From contig SDUX01000004.1 of assembly GCA_008729055.1 (NCBI GenBank), positions 2,668,172-2,732,171 on the forward strand: a DNA stretch of 64,000 nt. The letters run 5' to 3'. The translations under genes were made by a program, and so were the position numbers. Source of the DNA: Pyropia haitanensis. Its lineage: Eukaryota; Rhodophyta; Bangiophyceae; Bangiales; Bangiaceae. Positions within the stretch are counted from its first letter, which is position 1. Each line of letters opens with the position of its first letter. Shown one piece after another: positions 11,315 through 22,078 of the stretch. The notes below the pieces were generated by a model. The model saw nothing but the letters and a program-made list of their open reading frames with translations, was not told the origin of the DNA and searched no databases.

Positions 11315-12345
11315 AAAGGAAACATCGCACAGAAGGCAAGAATGAATGTGCCGTCAGGGAAGAATCAAAGAGCACTGCCGTCAGGACAGAGTCCAAGCGG
11401 CAAGCCCAGTCCCCAATGCCCCTACTAGCAGGCGGCCGCCGCCGAGACCCCGCCACCGACTCTTGCCTGCCTGCCGCAGTCGCCACCGCCGGACGTTGCG
11501 CACTGGAACAGCGCGCGGGTGCGCACCGCCGCTAGGAGCCGTCCATGCCAGGTTCTGCCACGCGACTGCCACCACTGACCAGTGTCCGCCCCAGCCGCCG
11601 AGGACCAAGCGTCAGCACCGCGGACAGGGCGGAAGCCCAGCCGGTGGTGTGGCAAGGAGAGGCATCAACAGCAGCCCCTACAGTCGGAAGAGAAACCTCG
11701 TTGGCGGCTGCCGGCCGGCCGCCGCTTCCGCTGCCGTGGGCCAGCGGAACCGGCCCAGTTTGTATGTAGAGGGGGCGGGGCCAGCAGCGTGGCACGACAC
11801 GGATGCTTGGCAGGGCCGGTGGCGGAGGCCGGACGGGCAGAGAGGGGGGATCGGGGAAAGGTCAGGGTGGTGGGGTGGTGCCGAGGAGGGGTTGCGAGCG
11901 GTCACGGTGGCGGAGTGGCGGGACGCCATGGCCATGACGACGACACCTCCATGGGCACTGGGGAATGACAGTGTCCTTGGGCGTGCAAGCGATGGGTGCT
12001 GGTTCGACCCCGTTTGGGCTGTGTCGTCTACGATTTTCAGATACGCGGATGCGGGGACCGGATGTCGAGGTCGACGGAATCTTCGACGGTAAATCTTTGA
12101 CAAGAAACACGGATCACAAGCAAGTGGACCGGGCTGCTCTCTACTCGTCCCCCTTGCAGGTGCGCCGGGCCGCCCCTCACCCCCCTCAGACGCCGGTGCC
12201 TGCGCCATCACCGGGTGCACCCGCGACGCGTCGCCGGCCGTGTCCCCGCGGCCGAGGCGGCTGGGCGCGACGCGGTGCGGGCGGCGGGGGTGGCCCACCC
12301 CCACGGGGCACCTCTCTCCTTTGTCCGTCCCCCGCGAGTGACCCC

Positions 12346-12376
<31 letters not shown>

Positions 12377-13045
12377 CGATGGGGGTGGCGGACGGCCGCG
12401 GCGGCGGCGCGGGCGTCCTGGCCGGTCGCACCCACGGGGCTGGCCGCCGACGCCGACGCTGCCGCCGCGGACGCTGCCGTCGCCGCCGCGGCTGCTCGCG
12501 GGCGTCGCGCAGCCGCCGCCCCCCCCTCACGCCCGCCGCCCGCCGTCGTGCCTGCGGCTGGGGGTGGTGCGCTGCACCCGCGTGGTGGTGCTGGGGCGCG
12601 CGCCCCGCGCCCTGTGCACGGCGCGTCGCCGACGGGGGCGGTTGGCGCGTCGGCTGCTGCTGCGCCGTGGGACGTGGGGCAGGGCCGCCCGTTGCCGGCC
12701 TCGCGACGATGGAAGGTTTGAGCGGGAAGAAGAGAAGAATAAGAGTGCAACATCCATAAAAAAAAAATAGAAAGAACAGTGCTGGAACCCTCTGCCCCTT
12801 CAAACACAAACGGCACTCCCCCCCTATCCCAGAAAGACAACGATGGACGGGGAGAAAAGAGAGCAAAGAAAAAAGAAAGCATTCCCCCGTACGTCCCCCC
12901 CCCTGGTGCCACTCTAGGTAGTGTACATGGCGCGCACGCGCGCCGCGGCGGCCGCTGCCCCTAATGCAGCCGCCCACGTCACGCGTCGCAGTCCACTCCC
13001 CCCCCCTCCCCCCCCCCCCCCCCCCCACCCCTCAACAGTCACGCG
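11315..13045. other. Intergenic: low-GC island grading into Ala/Arg-rich DNA
   Basis: At 11315-12150 the sequence is about 60 percent GC with short unrecognised ORFs. At 12350-12720 an Ala-rich plus-strand frame ends in TGA at 12719-12721. It is followed by AAGAATAAGAG and an A10 run (12758-12767), so it could be the 3' end of an unrecognised gene or a retroposed copy, but I could not find its start. From 12990 to 13030 the DNA is nearly pure C, on the 3' side of the minus-strand B-box gene. Confidence 0.4.
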
Positions 13046-13470
13046 TCACAGCTGGTGCAACCACGATGGCGGGACGTGTCCCCCGCCCCCCCCGTCCCCC
13101 CCCCGCCCCCGCCGCGCCGCCGTCGCCGCCGCCGTCGCGGCGGTGGCGGCGGCCAACCGGCGCGGCAGGGGCGTCCGAAAGTAGGTGAGGCTCGCGTCCG
13201 CCGCCGACGGCGGCGGCACGCCGCCGCCCGCGTGGGCCGCGTCCGACGCGGGCGGCGGCGGCGGCACGCCGCCGGCGGCCGCCGGGGGGGGGGGGGGGGC
13301 CACGGCACGCCCGCCATGGACGCTGCCGCGCCCGCCGTGGCCGTGTCGGTGCTGGCGGCGGCGGCGGCGCCGCCGCCGCCAGTGGGGCCGGGGAGGGCGA
13401 GCGGTGACGGCGGCGGTGGGGGGGGTGGCGACGGTGGCAACGGCACACCGCTGCCGCCGCCGCTGCCGCT

Positions 13471-13505
<35 letters not shown>

Positions 13506-13558
13506 TGGCCGCCACGGCGGGCGCGGCCACCCCGCCAGGCGCCGCGGCGGTCCGCGAC

Positions 13559-13590
<32 letters not shown>

Positions 13591-14262
13591 CGCGGCGGGC
13601 GCCGCCGCCGAAGCGGCCATCCGCGCGGCGAGCGCGCGGGGCAGGGGCGTCTGAAAGTAGGAGAGGTCCATCGGCGCCGTCCGCGGGCGGCGGTCACTGC
13701 CGCCGCCGCCGCCGCCGCCGCCGACGCCGCGCCTCGCCGCCGCCGCCGTCGACGACCCTGCACGGCCGGCGGCCATGGCGCCGCCCCTCCCCCCCCCCCC
13801 CCCCCACCACCACCACCGTGCGCCCGCCGCCGGCCACCGTCTGGCGGAGACGCCGTCGACGCACGCCGCGGCGGCGGCGGCGACATGGACGACGCCCGCA
13901 GGCCGTCGGCCGACGACGATGGCGGCCCCGCGGACCGCGCCGGCGACGGCGAGCGGGGCGTCGTCGCCGTCTCGGCCGCCGACGAGCGCGCCGACGTGTC
14001 GCCGGCGCTGCTGTCGGGGGCGCCCACAAAGTCCATCGTGCGGGCGGGCCACACAGACGGCCGCCGGGAGCGGCGCTCCCGCACCCGCCCGTCGGCCGCA
14101 GGCCGCACCTTCATGATGACGCAGCCGTGCGCGTGGTGCACGTCAAAGCGGCTGCCGGGGACGGCCGGCGCGGCCGCCGCCGCGACGGGGGCGGCAGCGG
14201 GCGCGCCCGGGCGCGCCGCCGCGACCGTCGCGGCCACCGCCGGTGGGGCGGCGGCGGCAGCG

Positions 14263-14300
<38 letters not shown>

Positions 14301-16146
14301 GTCGGCGGCGGCGGTGGCGGCGGCGTCCATGGCGCCGCCCGCGGCGGCGGGCGCCGCCGCCGCAAACGCCACCGCCGCGTCCTCCCCAAAGAGGCCGCCC
14401 ATGTCGCGAAAGTCGAGAAACGCGCCCGCCGCGCCGGCGTGGCCGCCACCACCCACGCCGGCACCGACGCCAACGCCGTCGCCCGTGGCGTCCCCCGCCG
14501 CGGGCCCCACCATCCCACAGCTGACCGCCAGGTCCGCCGCGGCGGCCGCCACCCAGTGCCGCGCGCGTGCCGCCTCTGTCGCGTCCGCCGCGTCGAGGAG
14601 GCTGTGCATGTCATTCACAAACGCCACGTCCGCCGCGCGGTCGCCGTCGGCGGTGAGGACGGCGCCCGCGTCGGTGGCGAGGCTCGACATGTCGCCAAGG
14701 CTCGCCGACAGGCCGCCCCGGCGTGGCGCGCCGCCGCCGCCACCGCCGCCACACAGGCCCTGCATCACGTCCACGTCGGCGGCGGCGGCGGCGGTGGCGG
14801 CGGTGGCGCCGACGCTGTCGCCGCTGCCGCCACCACTGCCGCCGCTGCCGTCGCCACGGCTGCCGGCGGAAGACGTGTCCATCCCCGCGTCGCCGCCACG
14901 GGTGAGCACCGCCTCGAGGGCGGTGGCGAGCGCCGTCGGCGGCGCGCCACCGCCCGCCAGTTGGCCCCCCGCCGCCCACGACGCGCCCGCCGCGGCCGCC
15001 GCCGCACCCGCCGCGCCCGCCGACGCGGCGGCCGTTGTGCGGCTGTGGCGGGCCGACGCGGGCGCCAGGGCGGCGGCAAAGTCGACGCCCCCAAACAGCT
15101 GCCGCTGCGCCGCCTCCGAGTCGCGCAGCGCGACAAAGGCGGGCGCGACGGGCGCCGCCCAGTCCGCGTCTGGCTGCACGCCGGCCGCGCCGGCCGCGCC
15201 AGCCGCGCCGGCCGCCGCGGCAGACGCGGGCGGTGGGGGTTGCGGCGCCGACGCCCCGGCGGGCGGCGGCCACGGGGGTGCCGGCTGCCGCCCGCGCCGG
15301 CCGCCACCCGCGTCGCGGGTCGCCGACGCCGTCGCCGCCGTCGCCGCCGTCGCCGCCGACGCCGCCGCCGCCGCCGCCGCCGCGGCCGGCAGGGGCAGCG
15401 ACGAGCCGCCGCTGCCCGCCGGCGACGGCGCGCGCACCTCGGTCGACGTTTCGGCGGCGCGACCCCCCCCCCCACACTCCGGGAGGGCGTCCCCCCCCCC
15501 CCCCCCCCGCGCCGCCGCCGCCGCCGCCCCGCCCACGCCCCGACGCGGACCCCCCCGCGGCGCTGCCGCTGCCGCCACTCCCGCTCCCGTCGGCGGTGCC
15601 AATCGGCGACGACGCGAGCGCGCCGCCGCCGAGGTAGGAGAGCGCCACCTCGGCGCACACGTCACACGACGCGACGCCCGACGTGGCGCAGTAGACCGAC
15701 GCGGGGGTGCACGAGCAAAAGCCACACGGCGCGGCGACGACCGACTCGGGGCGGATGGGGAAGTAGCCGTCGGCGCGGCCGCCGCCCGCCGACGGGTGGG
15801 CCTGCGCGGCCGCCGCGGCCGCCACCCCGCCGGGGGGAGACAGCCCAAACGGCAGCGGCACGGGGCCCCACGTCATGGAGCCCGCGCCGACAATGTCCAT
15901 CGCGTCGTCGTCCGCGCCGCCGTGGGCGCCGCCAAACAGCGGCGCCGCCGCCGACGTGGCGGCCGGTGGGGGCACCCCCCGCCGCCCCCACCCCCCGGGG
16001 GCGTACACCACCCCGCCGCCACCGCCTCCTCCTCATCCATCCCCGCCGCGGCCGCGGCCGCCGCGTCGGGGCCCAGCGCGGTCAACGCGCCGCCCGGCAC
16101 CAGCCCCCCGCCCGTGCCGCCGCGGCCACGGACGCCGCCACCACCG

Positions 16147-16186
<40 letters not shown>

Positions 16187-16337
16187 TGCCGCCGCCGCCG
16201 CTGGTGCCACAGCTGCCACCTGGGGGCCCCGCCGCGCACGTGACGCACAGCGGGCGGCGGGAGGAGGACGACCACAGCGACGCGACCGCCCGCTCGCACG
16301 CGTCGCACAGCGGCCGGAAGCGGAGGACGGAATGCAT
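13046..16337 (-). CDS. Double B-box zinc-finger protein (BBX/CONSTANS-like N-terminus)
   Basis: The start is the ATG at 16337-16335 (MHSVLRFRPLCDACERAV). Box 1 (residues ~11-34) is C-x2-C-x16-C-x2-C. It has the plant-type B-box spacing C-x2-C-x8-C-x7-C-x2-C, but its third cysteine is replaced by Ser (position 23). Box 2 (about 15655-15725) keeps the spacing with all five cysteines (PCGFCSCTPASVYC, CDVC). B-box pairs like this occur in light- and clock-regulated transcription regulators. I see no CCT domain. The middle is Ala/Gly-rich with short conserved-looking pieces (FLDFRDMGGLFGED; RFDVHHAHGCVIMKVRP). The C-terminal part carries the motif YF(Q/R)TPLPRxLAA twice, near 13650 and 13170. The reading needs frame changes near 16010, at C11/C18 (15463-15508), C17 (13789-13805) and G16 (13284-13299), so residue numbers beyond box 1 and the exact 3' end are provisional. 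Confidence 0.6.
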
Positions 16338-17105
16338 CGTCGGGCGGGGGGTGGGGGAAGCGCACCCAGGGGGAGGGACCAAAGGGCGTGCCCAGGAGAA
16401 AAAGTAGGGGAGGGGGGGGGGGGGGAATGGGCCGTAGAGGGGGGAGGTACAGAAGGCGGCAAGCCGGCGTGTGGATGCCCGTTGCAAGCGCAGCGTCGGC
16501 TACCGCGCGGGGGAGGGGGGGGGGGGGGGGGGGGGGGAAGCTGCACGCGGCGACCGCGGGGCCGCCCGCAGCGCGAGCAGCAGCAGCGCTTGCGGTCAAA
16601 GAGCACCGCCGGGACACGGGCGGCGCACGGCGGCGCACCCACGGCGGGCCACACACCGTGTCGCGGTGGGCGCGTCGTGGGTGGGTGGGTGGCCGGGTGA
16701 GGAGCGGGGTCGGAGGGCAAAACCCTCGCGCCCTGCCGGTGAGACGGCACCCCCGCCGGCAGGGATATCTACCGCAGCGGGCGGGGCCGCCACAATGGGC
16801 ACCTCACCGGCCGCTGGGGAGGGGCCGGCCGGCCGCGCGCGGCGCTGGAAGGCCGGCCGCCGAGGCGGCGCGCGCGGCGAGCGCGGCGGCCGGCCACGCG
16901 GGTCGTCGCGCGGATGAATCCGGTCCGCGGCGCCCAGCTGGAAGGCGCGGGCAGGGCGGGCGGGAGTGGGCGGGTTGGGGGGGTGTGGCTGGGGGGTCGG
17001 GGAGGGGGTGGGGGGGGGAGGGCGGGAGCGGCCGCCCCGGTCGAGCGCGCCCCCATGGCCAGCGACGCCCGTGTGCAGCGAGGCGCTTGCCGGGTGTGGC
17101 GCGCC

Positions 17106-17116
17106 AAAATATCGCG
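17106..17116 (+). promoter_or_regulatory. AAAATATCGCG motif, copy 1 (evening-element-like)
   Basis: This 11-mer in a ~75 percent GC spacer repeats exactly 252 bases downstream. Its first eight bases match the plant evening element AAAATATCT, the site of SHAQKYF-type MYB clock factors. The function in this organism is inferred. Confidence 0.3.
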
Positions 17117-17357
17117 CTGGTGCCGATGGCGGATGGGATCCGCCTCGGCCAAGAGATACGATTGGCGGCGGCCGCGGCGGCGGGCGGCGCGGCGGGGGCT
17201 GTGGCGGCGGCGGCTGCAGTGGCGGCGGCGGCGGCGGCGGCGGTCGGCGGGGCGCGGCCGCCCGGCCGCGGCCGCGTGGCGGGCTGCCGACGCGCGCGTC
17301 GTGCACACGCCCGCGCGGCGGGGGCCGGGACGGCATCCCCCGGCTTGGCGGTTGGGG

Positions 17358-17368
17358 AAAATATCGCG
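17358..17368 (+). promoter_or_regulatory. AAAATATCGCG motif, copy 2
   Basis: An exact second copy of the 11-mer at 17106, about 1.0 kb upstream of the B-box gene start on its 5' side. The pair suggests a bound site rather than chance in DNA this GC-rich. Confidence 0.3.
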
Positions 17369-18512
17369 GGTGGAATAGACCACCATATCACGGCGGTCGG
17401 CGGGGGGCCCCGCTCGACCAACCGAGAGGGGACCTGAGTGGTCACAGGGGCACAACCCTTGTTGGATTGAGTGCATGCGTTCTGGACCATTATTTGTTCA
17501 AGAGAGACGAAATAAGATGTGCACAAAATTCCTACCGGCACGTGTGTTTTGGTTGTGTTCTCCCCAAAGTTTATCGCTCACCCACGAGCATTCGTTGCAT
17601 ACAAACGCCACGGTGACGACTCTCGCCGCACCTGTCCAACCCGACCATGCCTCCAACCACGAGCGGCGCACAGGCGCGGCGCCCGGCCGCCAAGCGAGCC
17701 AACCCGCTGCAACCTCCCGCCAGCCAAAGGCCGGCGCTCAGTGGAGATGAGCTTGAGCTGCGTGCCGCGCGCTGGGCGACGCATCCTGCCGTTGCCCATC
17801 CATTCCGCTTGTCGTACGCGTCTGCCATCATCCACTCGATACTCCTCCCCCCATCTTCCTGCAGATACTCTTCACCGATGCACCCATGGTCGTCCTTGCA
17901 TTCTAGAAACCTGCTTCACGCTAGCTGCTCGCTTGTATACACGCAACGCTGATTCACCGGGGAGGGACCATCGCCCGGTGCGCGGCACGCCCGGCAACGG
18001 CGATCCCCCCTGTCAGCGTGCGTCGTTCCTGTTTGCGTCCACAAAAACTCAGGCACTGAGTTGGAGTGGGCAAGCACGACCTGATAGGTATGCTCTTGTA
18101 CTTGTTGCTCTGTTTCCCGCGTGCGCTGCGGGCGCGGCAGCGGGACGGGGGCGCCCGCCGGCGAGTGCACCGTGGTCAGACCTGTTGCGCGACTGGAATG
18201 TGCGTACACAATGCAATTTTTCGACGAGAGGCTTCCCCTCGACTCAAAAAGCATTCTCCGCGAGAAGCACTTTTGGTAGGAAATGGTTGATCCAGCCAAT
18301 GGCCTACTGTTACGGATCACAGCGCGGCATCCAGGCGCAAAGCCGCGTGGCCCCTCGGGCGCAAGAAGACAAATGCCATTCCCCCTGGTCCCCGCCCATG
18401 ATGGCAGCTGTAGAGGCGGGAATGGACAGGCCACGGCAGCCAACGGAAAGTCGCGCTGCCGGTGGCAGCACGTCCCCCCGACAATGGCGACGGGGGATGG
18501 ACCGGTCGGCGG

Positions 18513-18521
18513 AAAATATCT
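18513..18521 (+). promoter_or_regulatory. Exact evening-element match AAAATATCT
   Basis: A nine-base identity to the plant clock element, about 130 bases before a triple G-box. It is the third AAAATATC word within 1.4 kb. Its target gene is unclear because no start codon is supported just downstream. Confidence 0.3.
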
Positions 18522-18651
18522 TGCCAAGCCGCCGCGGTGGGCCGCGGCGGCGGGGCATCCATACTGTAGCGTTGGCAGTCAACGTCCCCCCGCACACCCC
18601 CCCGCCCACCGCCGCCGCACCTCCCCCCCCCCCCCCCTCGCTTGCACAGGG

Positions 18652-18681
18652 CACGTGTGGATGGGCACGTGTGGGCACGTG
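18652..18681 (+). promoter_or_regulatory. Triple G-box (three CACGTG in 30 bp)
   Basis: CACGTG occurs at 18652-18657, 18666-18671 and 18676-18681, inside a short tandem of GGGCACGTG(TGG). G-boxes are palindromic targets of bZIP and bHLH factors, and a bZIP gene lies in this window at 27.8 kb. The tandem could also be just a minisatellite. Confidence 0.4.
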
Positions 18682-18994
18682 GACACCAGCGGGCATCCGC
18701 CCCGATTTTCGCCCTCCCGCCGCGGCCTCGGCGGCGGCCGCATCGGCGCACCGTGAGGGGTGTCGCGAGGCGCCACCCCACCGAGACCGTTGGCGGCTCC
18801 GCCCCGCGCGCCGCTCCCCCCGCTGGCGTCCCTGGTTCCATCACAAATTAGAGATGTACTTGTCTGGGCGACACCCCCTCCCGCGTCCGGCTGGGAATGG
18901 AATACACAAAGTTGGGACGCGCCTATACCTGGGGGGGGGGGGGGGGGGGGGGGGGGTCGACGACTGCAAGGGGGAATGGGGATCGGGGGGATGA

Positions 18995-20662
18995 CCACAC
19001 CCCTTGCTGTGCTGTCGCCCTCTGGGCGGGCGGACCGCGGCCGCCACCACACCCCCCCCACGGGCGTCGGCCGCCGACGGCGCTTCCCCCCCCCCCCCCC
19101 CCCCCCCCGGCCGCCCCCAACGGTGAGGCAAGGACGCGCGGCACGGCCGGCACCCCCCCCCCCCGGCCGGGCTGCTGCCACCACCGCGCACGCCAGCAAC
19201 CCCCCCCCCCCCCCCCCCCCCAGCACCCGCCACGCCCCCCCCCCCCCCGCGCTGCCGTTTTTCTCCGCTGTCGTGCGGGCGGCGGCGGCACCAACGGCGG
19301 CGGTCCCCCCCCCCCCCCCCCCCCTTCCCCCCCACCCCCGCTTCCCCCGCCGTGCCACCATTGCCCGCCGCCGCCGTGACCGCGTCGCACCGCCGTTGGC
19401 CGCCCGCCGCCGCGGCTGCCGCCCACCACCCGGCCGCCCGCCCCCCACCCGCCCCCCACCCGCCCCCCCACCCGCCCGCCCGCCCGCCCGACCGCCCGAC
19501 CGCCCGCCGGCCGCCGCGCGGCGTGCCACGGCGCGGCACCCCACGCGGCGGGCGGCACCGCCGACGGCGGCCGCGACCGGCCGCCACCGCCGGCGGCCGC
19601 CGCCACACCGCCCACAGCCGGCGCGGCATCCCCCCACCCCTTCCCCCCCCCCCCCCCCCCGCCGACCGGCTGGCAGTGGCAACGGCGTTCCCCCCTTCCC
19701 CCACCGCACCCCCCCTCCCCCCCCCCCCGCCCCGTCCCCCCCCTTCCCTCACAACTTTCCCCCCCCCCCCCCCTGCGTCCCTTCCACGCCCGCCGCCGCG
19801 GCGCGCTGCCGGCCACCCCGCTCGGCGGGCGGTGTGGGCCAAGTCGCGGTGGGCCCTCCCCTCCCCCCCCCCCCCCCCCCTCCTGCCTACGCCGTCCCCC
19901 CTCCCCTCCCGCCCGTCGGGCGAGTCGCCCCCCCCCCCACCCCCCCCCCCCTCTCCCCCCTCACCCCCCCCCTCCACCGCCGGGGTGCCCTCCCGAGAGC
20001 GCTGTGTGCGCTCCCCCCCCCCCCCCCACCCTCCCCCCCCCCCCCCCCGCCACGCCCACGCCCACCGCCGCCACCAGCGGGATGGCCACCCGCCCCGACC
20101 GTGGGCGCGTCCTGCCAGCCGCCGCCCACCCGCGCCCGCCGGCCGGTCGTTGCTGCGGGCGCGCCACCCGGCCGGCAGGCGCGCCCTCCCCCTCCCCCCC
20201 CCCCCCCTCCTCCGCCCGTCTCCCCACCCCGCACCCGCGCCGTGCCGACACGGCGGTCGCGTGGCACCGCCACGCGGGCGGCCGCCGCGGCGGCCGCAAC
20301 GCCCGCGGCGCTACCGTCGGTGACGGGGGGGGAGGGGGCGACCGCCGCCGCCGCCGCCGCCGCCGCCGCTGCCGCTGCGGCCGCTGCCGCTGCGGCCGCT
20401 GCCGCTGCGGCCGCTGCCGCCGCCACCGCCGCACGCGCGGCGGCACGCCACGCTGACCACCACCGGCGGGTGGGAGCCCTGTTCCTCCCCCCCCCCCCCC
20501 TGCAAACCCCACCGCCGGCACCGGCGTGGCCGCCGCCGCCGCCGCCACCGCCACCGCCGCGGCGGCGCAGCCGGCCGGCGGCGTGGCGGGCGGCGGCGGT
20601 AGGTCCCGTCGGCTGCCGTCGGTCGGCGCACCCCCCCCCCCCCCCCCCTCCCCCTCCCCCTC

Positions 20663-20694
<32 letters not shown>

Positions 20695-21249
20695 TCCCGC
20701 CGTCGCGGCGGGCCGCCACGCGTCCCGCCCGTGACGCGGACGGACCAGCGTCGGCCGTCGTCCGTGGCACGCGGCGGCGCACCCCCCTTCCCCCCCCCCC
20801 CCCCCGCCCTTTATGGCCGCCCACGACCACACCGCGGGCACGCCGCCCGCCCGCGTGGGTGGTCGTGCGCAGCCCTGCGCGCTTCCCCCCTCCCCCCCCC
20901 TCCCCCCGCACCCCTGCTCGACGCGCCGCACGTTGCGGCGGCACGCCATCGCGACCCCCCCCCCCGCCTCCACCCCCCCCCTGCTGGGGCGACGCGACCC
21001 CCCCCCCCTCCCCTCCCCCTCCCCCCCCCTCCCCCCCCCCACAGCCCACCCCACCCCCCCCCCCCCCGCCCCCCGACCCGCCGCCGCCCCGCCTCGTCTG
21101 CCCCGACCGCGCGTGCCGTGACACCCGCCGCTGCCGCCGGCAGCGGCGCCCGTCGTGGCGGCCGCCACCGCCCGTCGCGGCCGCCCGCCGCCTCGTCGGC
21201 CGACGCGGCCGCACGCGCACGCGGCGGCGTGGCGGTGGCCGCGGCCGCG

Positions 21250-21280
<31 letters not shown>

Positions 21281-22078
21281 CGGTGGCGGTGGTGGTGACC
21301 GCGGCGGTGGTCGCCGCGGCGGCGGGGGGGGGAGGGGGGGGGGGGGGGGGGGGTGCCTGCCTGCCCGCGCGCCACCCGCGCCGCGCTGCTGGCGGCGGCG
21401 GCGGCGCGGGCGACTGGCGTGCGGTGCGCCTTTCCGCCGCTCCCCCCCCCCCCCCCCCCCCGCCCTCCCGCCGCTGTCGCCGCGTGCCGCCGACGCCGCC
21501 CGCCGGGCGGCCGCGTCTGGGTGAACCGCTGTCATCTGTTTTTTGTTTGCAACCCCCCCCCCCCCCCCCCCACCTCCCGGCCGTGGGCGCTCTCCATTCC
21601 CTCTCTCTACCCCCGCTACCAGCCGGTGACGCCCGCCGCCGCGCCGGGCACGCCCGTACCGTCTGCGGCACGCCGTCGAGCACACGGGCACGGCCGTCGA
21701 CGGTGGGGGGGTCGCCGGTGTGCTCACCCCGCCCCGCCCCGGCGGCCGGCGGACCGCGGCGGTGCGCACGGGCGGGTCGTGGGCGGCGGGGCCGCCGCCG
21801 CGGTCGGACGACCGCGCTCCCCCGCTGGCGGGGATGGTGGGTGGGAGCGGCGGCACTCGCCAGCCGGCCACTGGCGGCGGCGGCGGCGGCGGCGGCGGTG
21901 GGGGTGGGGGCGGTGGGGGTGGGGGGGTGGTGCTGCCGGCGGTGCCGCCAATGGGCGCGACCGTAGGGCCGCCGCCTGTGGTCGTGGGCGCCCGTGGCGT
22001 GCACGGCGACGGCGGAGTGGTGGTGGTGGCGGCGGTGGCGGTGGCGGCGGCGGCGGCGGCGGCACGGCGTCGGCGGCG
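18995..22078. repeat. C-rich low-complexity spacer
   Basis: About 3 kb is dominated by C-runs (many of C8-C20), with a (CCT)n tract near 20660-20685, a 15-bp unit repeated three times near 20371-20418 and a CCCG/CCCC tetranucleotide stretch at 19440-19500. A G26 run lies just before, at 18931-18956. Very long proline/arginine frames are open on the plus strand, but they lack any ordered protein segment. The tract lies 5' of the plus-strand Kelch/b561 gene. Some coding DNA could be hidden here; I cannot demonstrate any. Confidence 0.5.

Larger units (their letters stand above)
16338..17518. other. 5' flank of B-box gene and GC-rich spacer
   Basis: Immediately upstream of the B-box ATG lie G-runs (16408-16425; G23 at 16515-16537), which are C-runs on the coding strand. 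From 16740 to 17440 the DNA is GC-rich without long homopolymers. It contains isolated AT-rich words: GGATATCTAC (16763) and two copies of AAAATATCGCG. I see no supported gene. Confidence 0.5.
17519..18994 (+). other. Long open frame in lower-GC DNA, function unknown
   Basis: A 491-codon open frame crosses DNA of about 57-60 percent GC, where stops should be common. The first in-frame ATG I trust is at about 17747 (MSLSCVPRAGRRILPLPIHS). No domain is recognisable. The composition (Ser, Arg, Pro, Cys, Thr) looks like random translation, and the other strand also has a 203-codon frame at 17916-18527. Treat it as unproven; it may be a decayed element. Confidence 0.2.

Noticed and set aside
11980..12030. 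GGTTCGACCCC resembling a tRNA T-loop/B-box
   Set aside because: No A-box at the right distance and no cloverleaf stems could be paired.
13885..16407. 840-codon plus-strand frame antisense to the B-box gene
   Set aside because: It is the mirror of GC-rich coding DNA; no domain, whereas the minus strand carries Cys-spaced B-boxes and a proper ATG.
18760..21966. 1,068-codon proline/arginine-rich plus-strand frame, considered as an extensin-like wall protein
   Set aside because: There is no signal peptide, no regular SPPPP or similar repeat unit, and the prolines come from C-runs of irregular length; the opposite strand is equally open.
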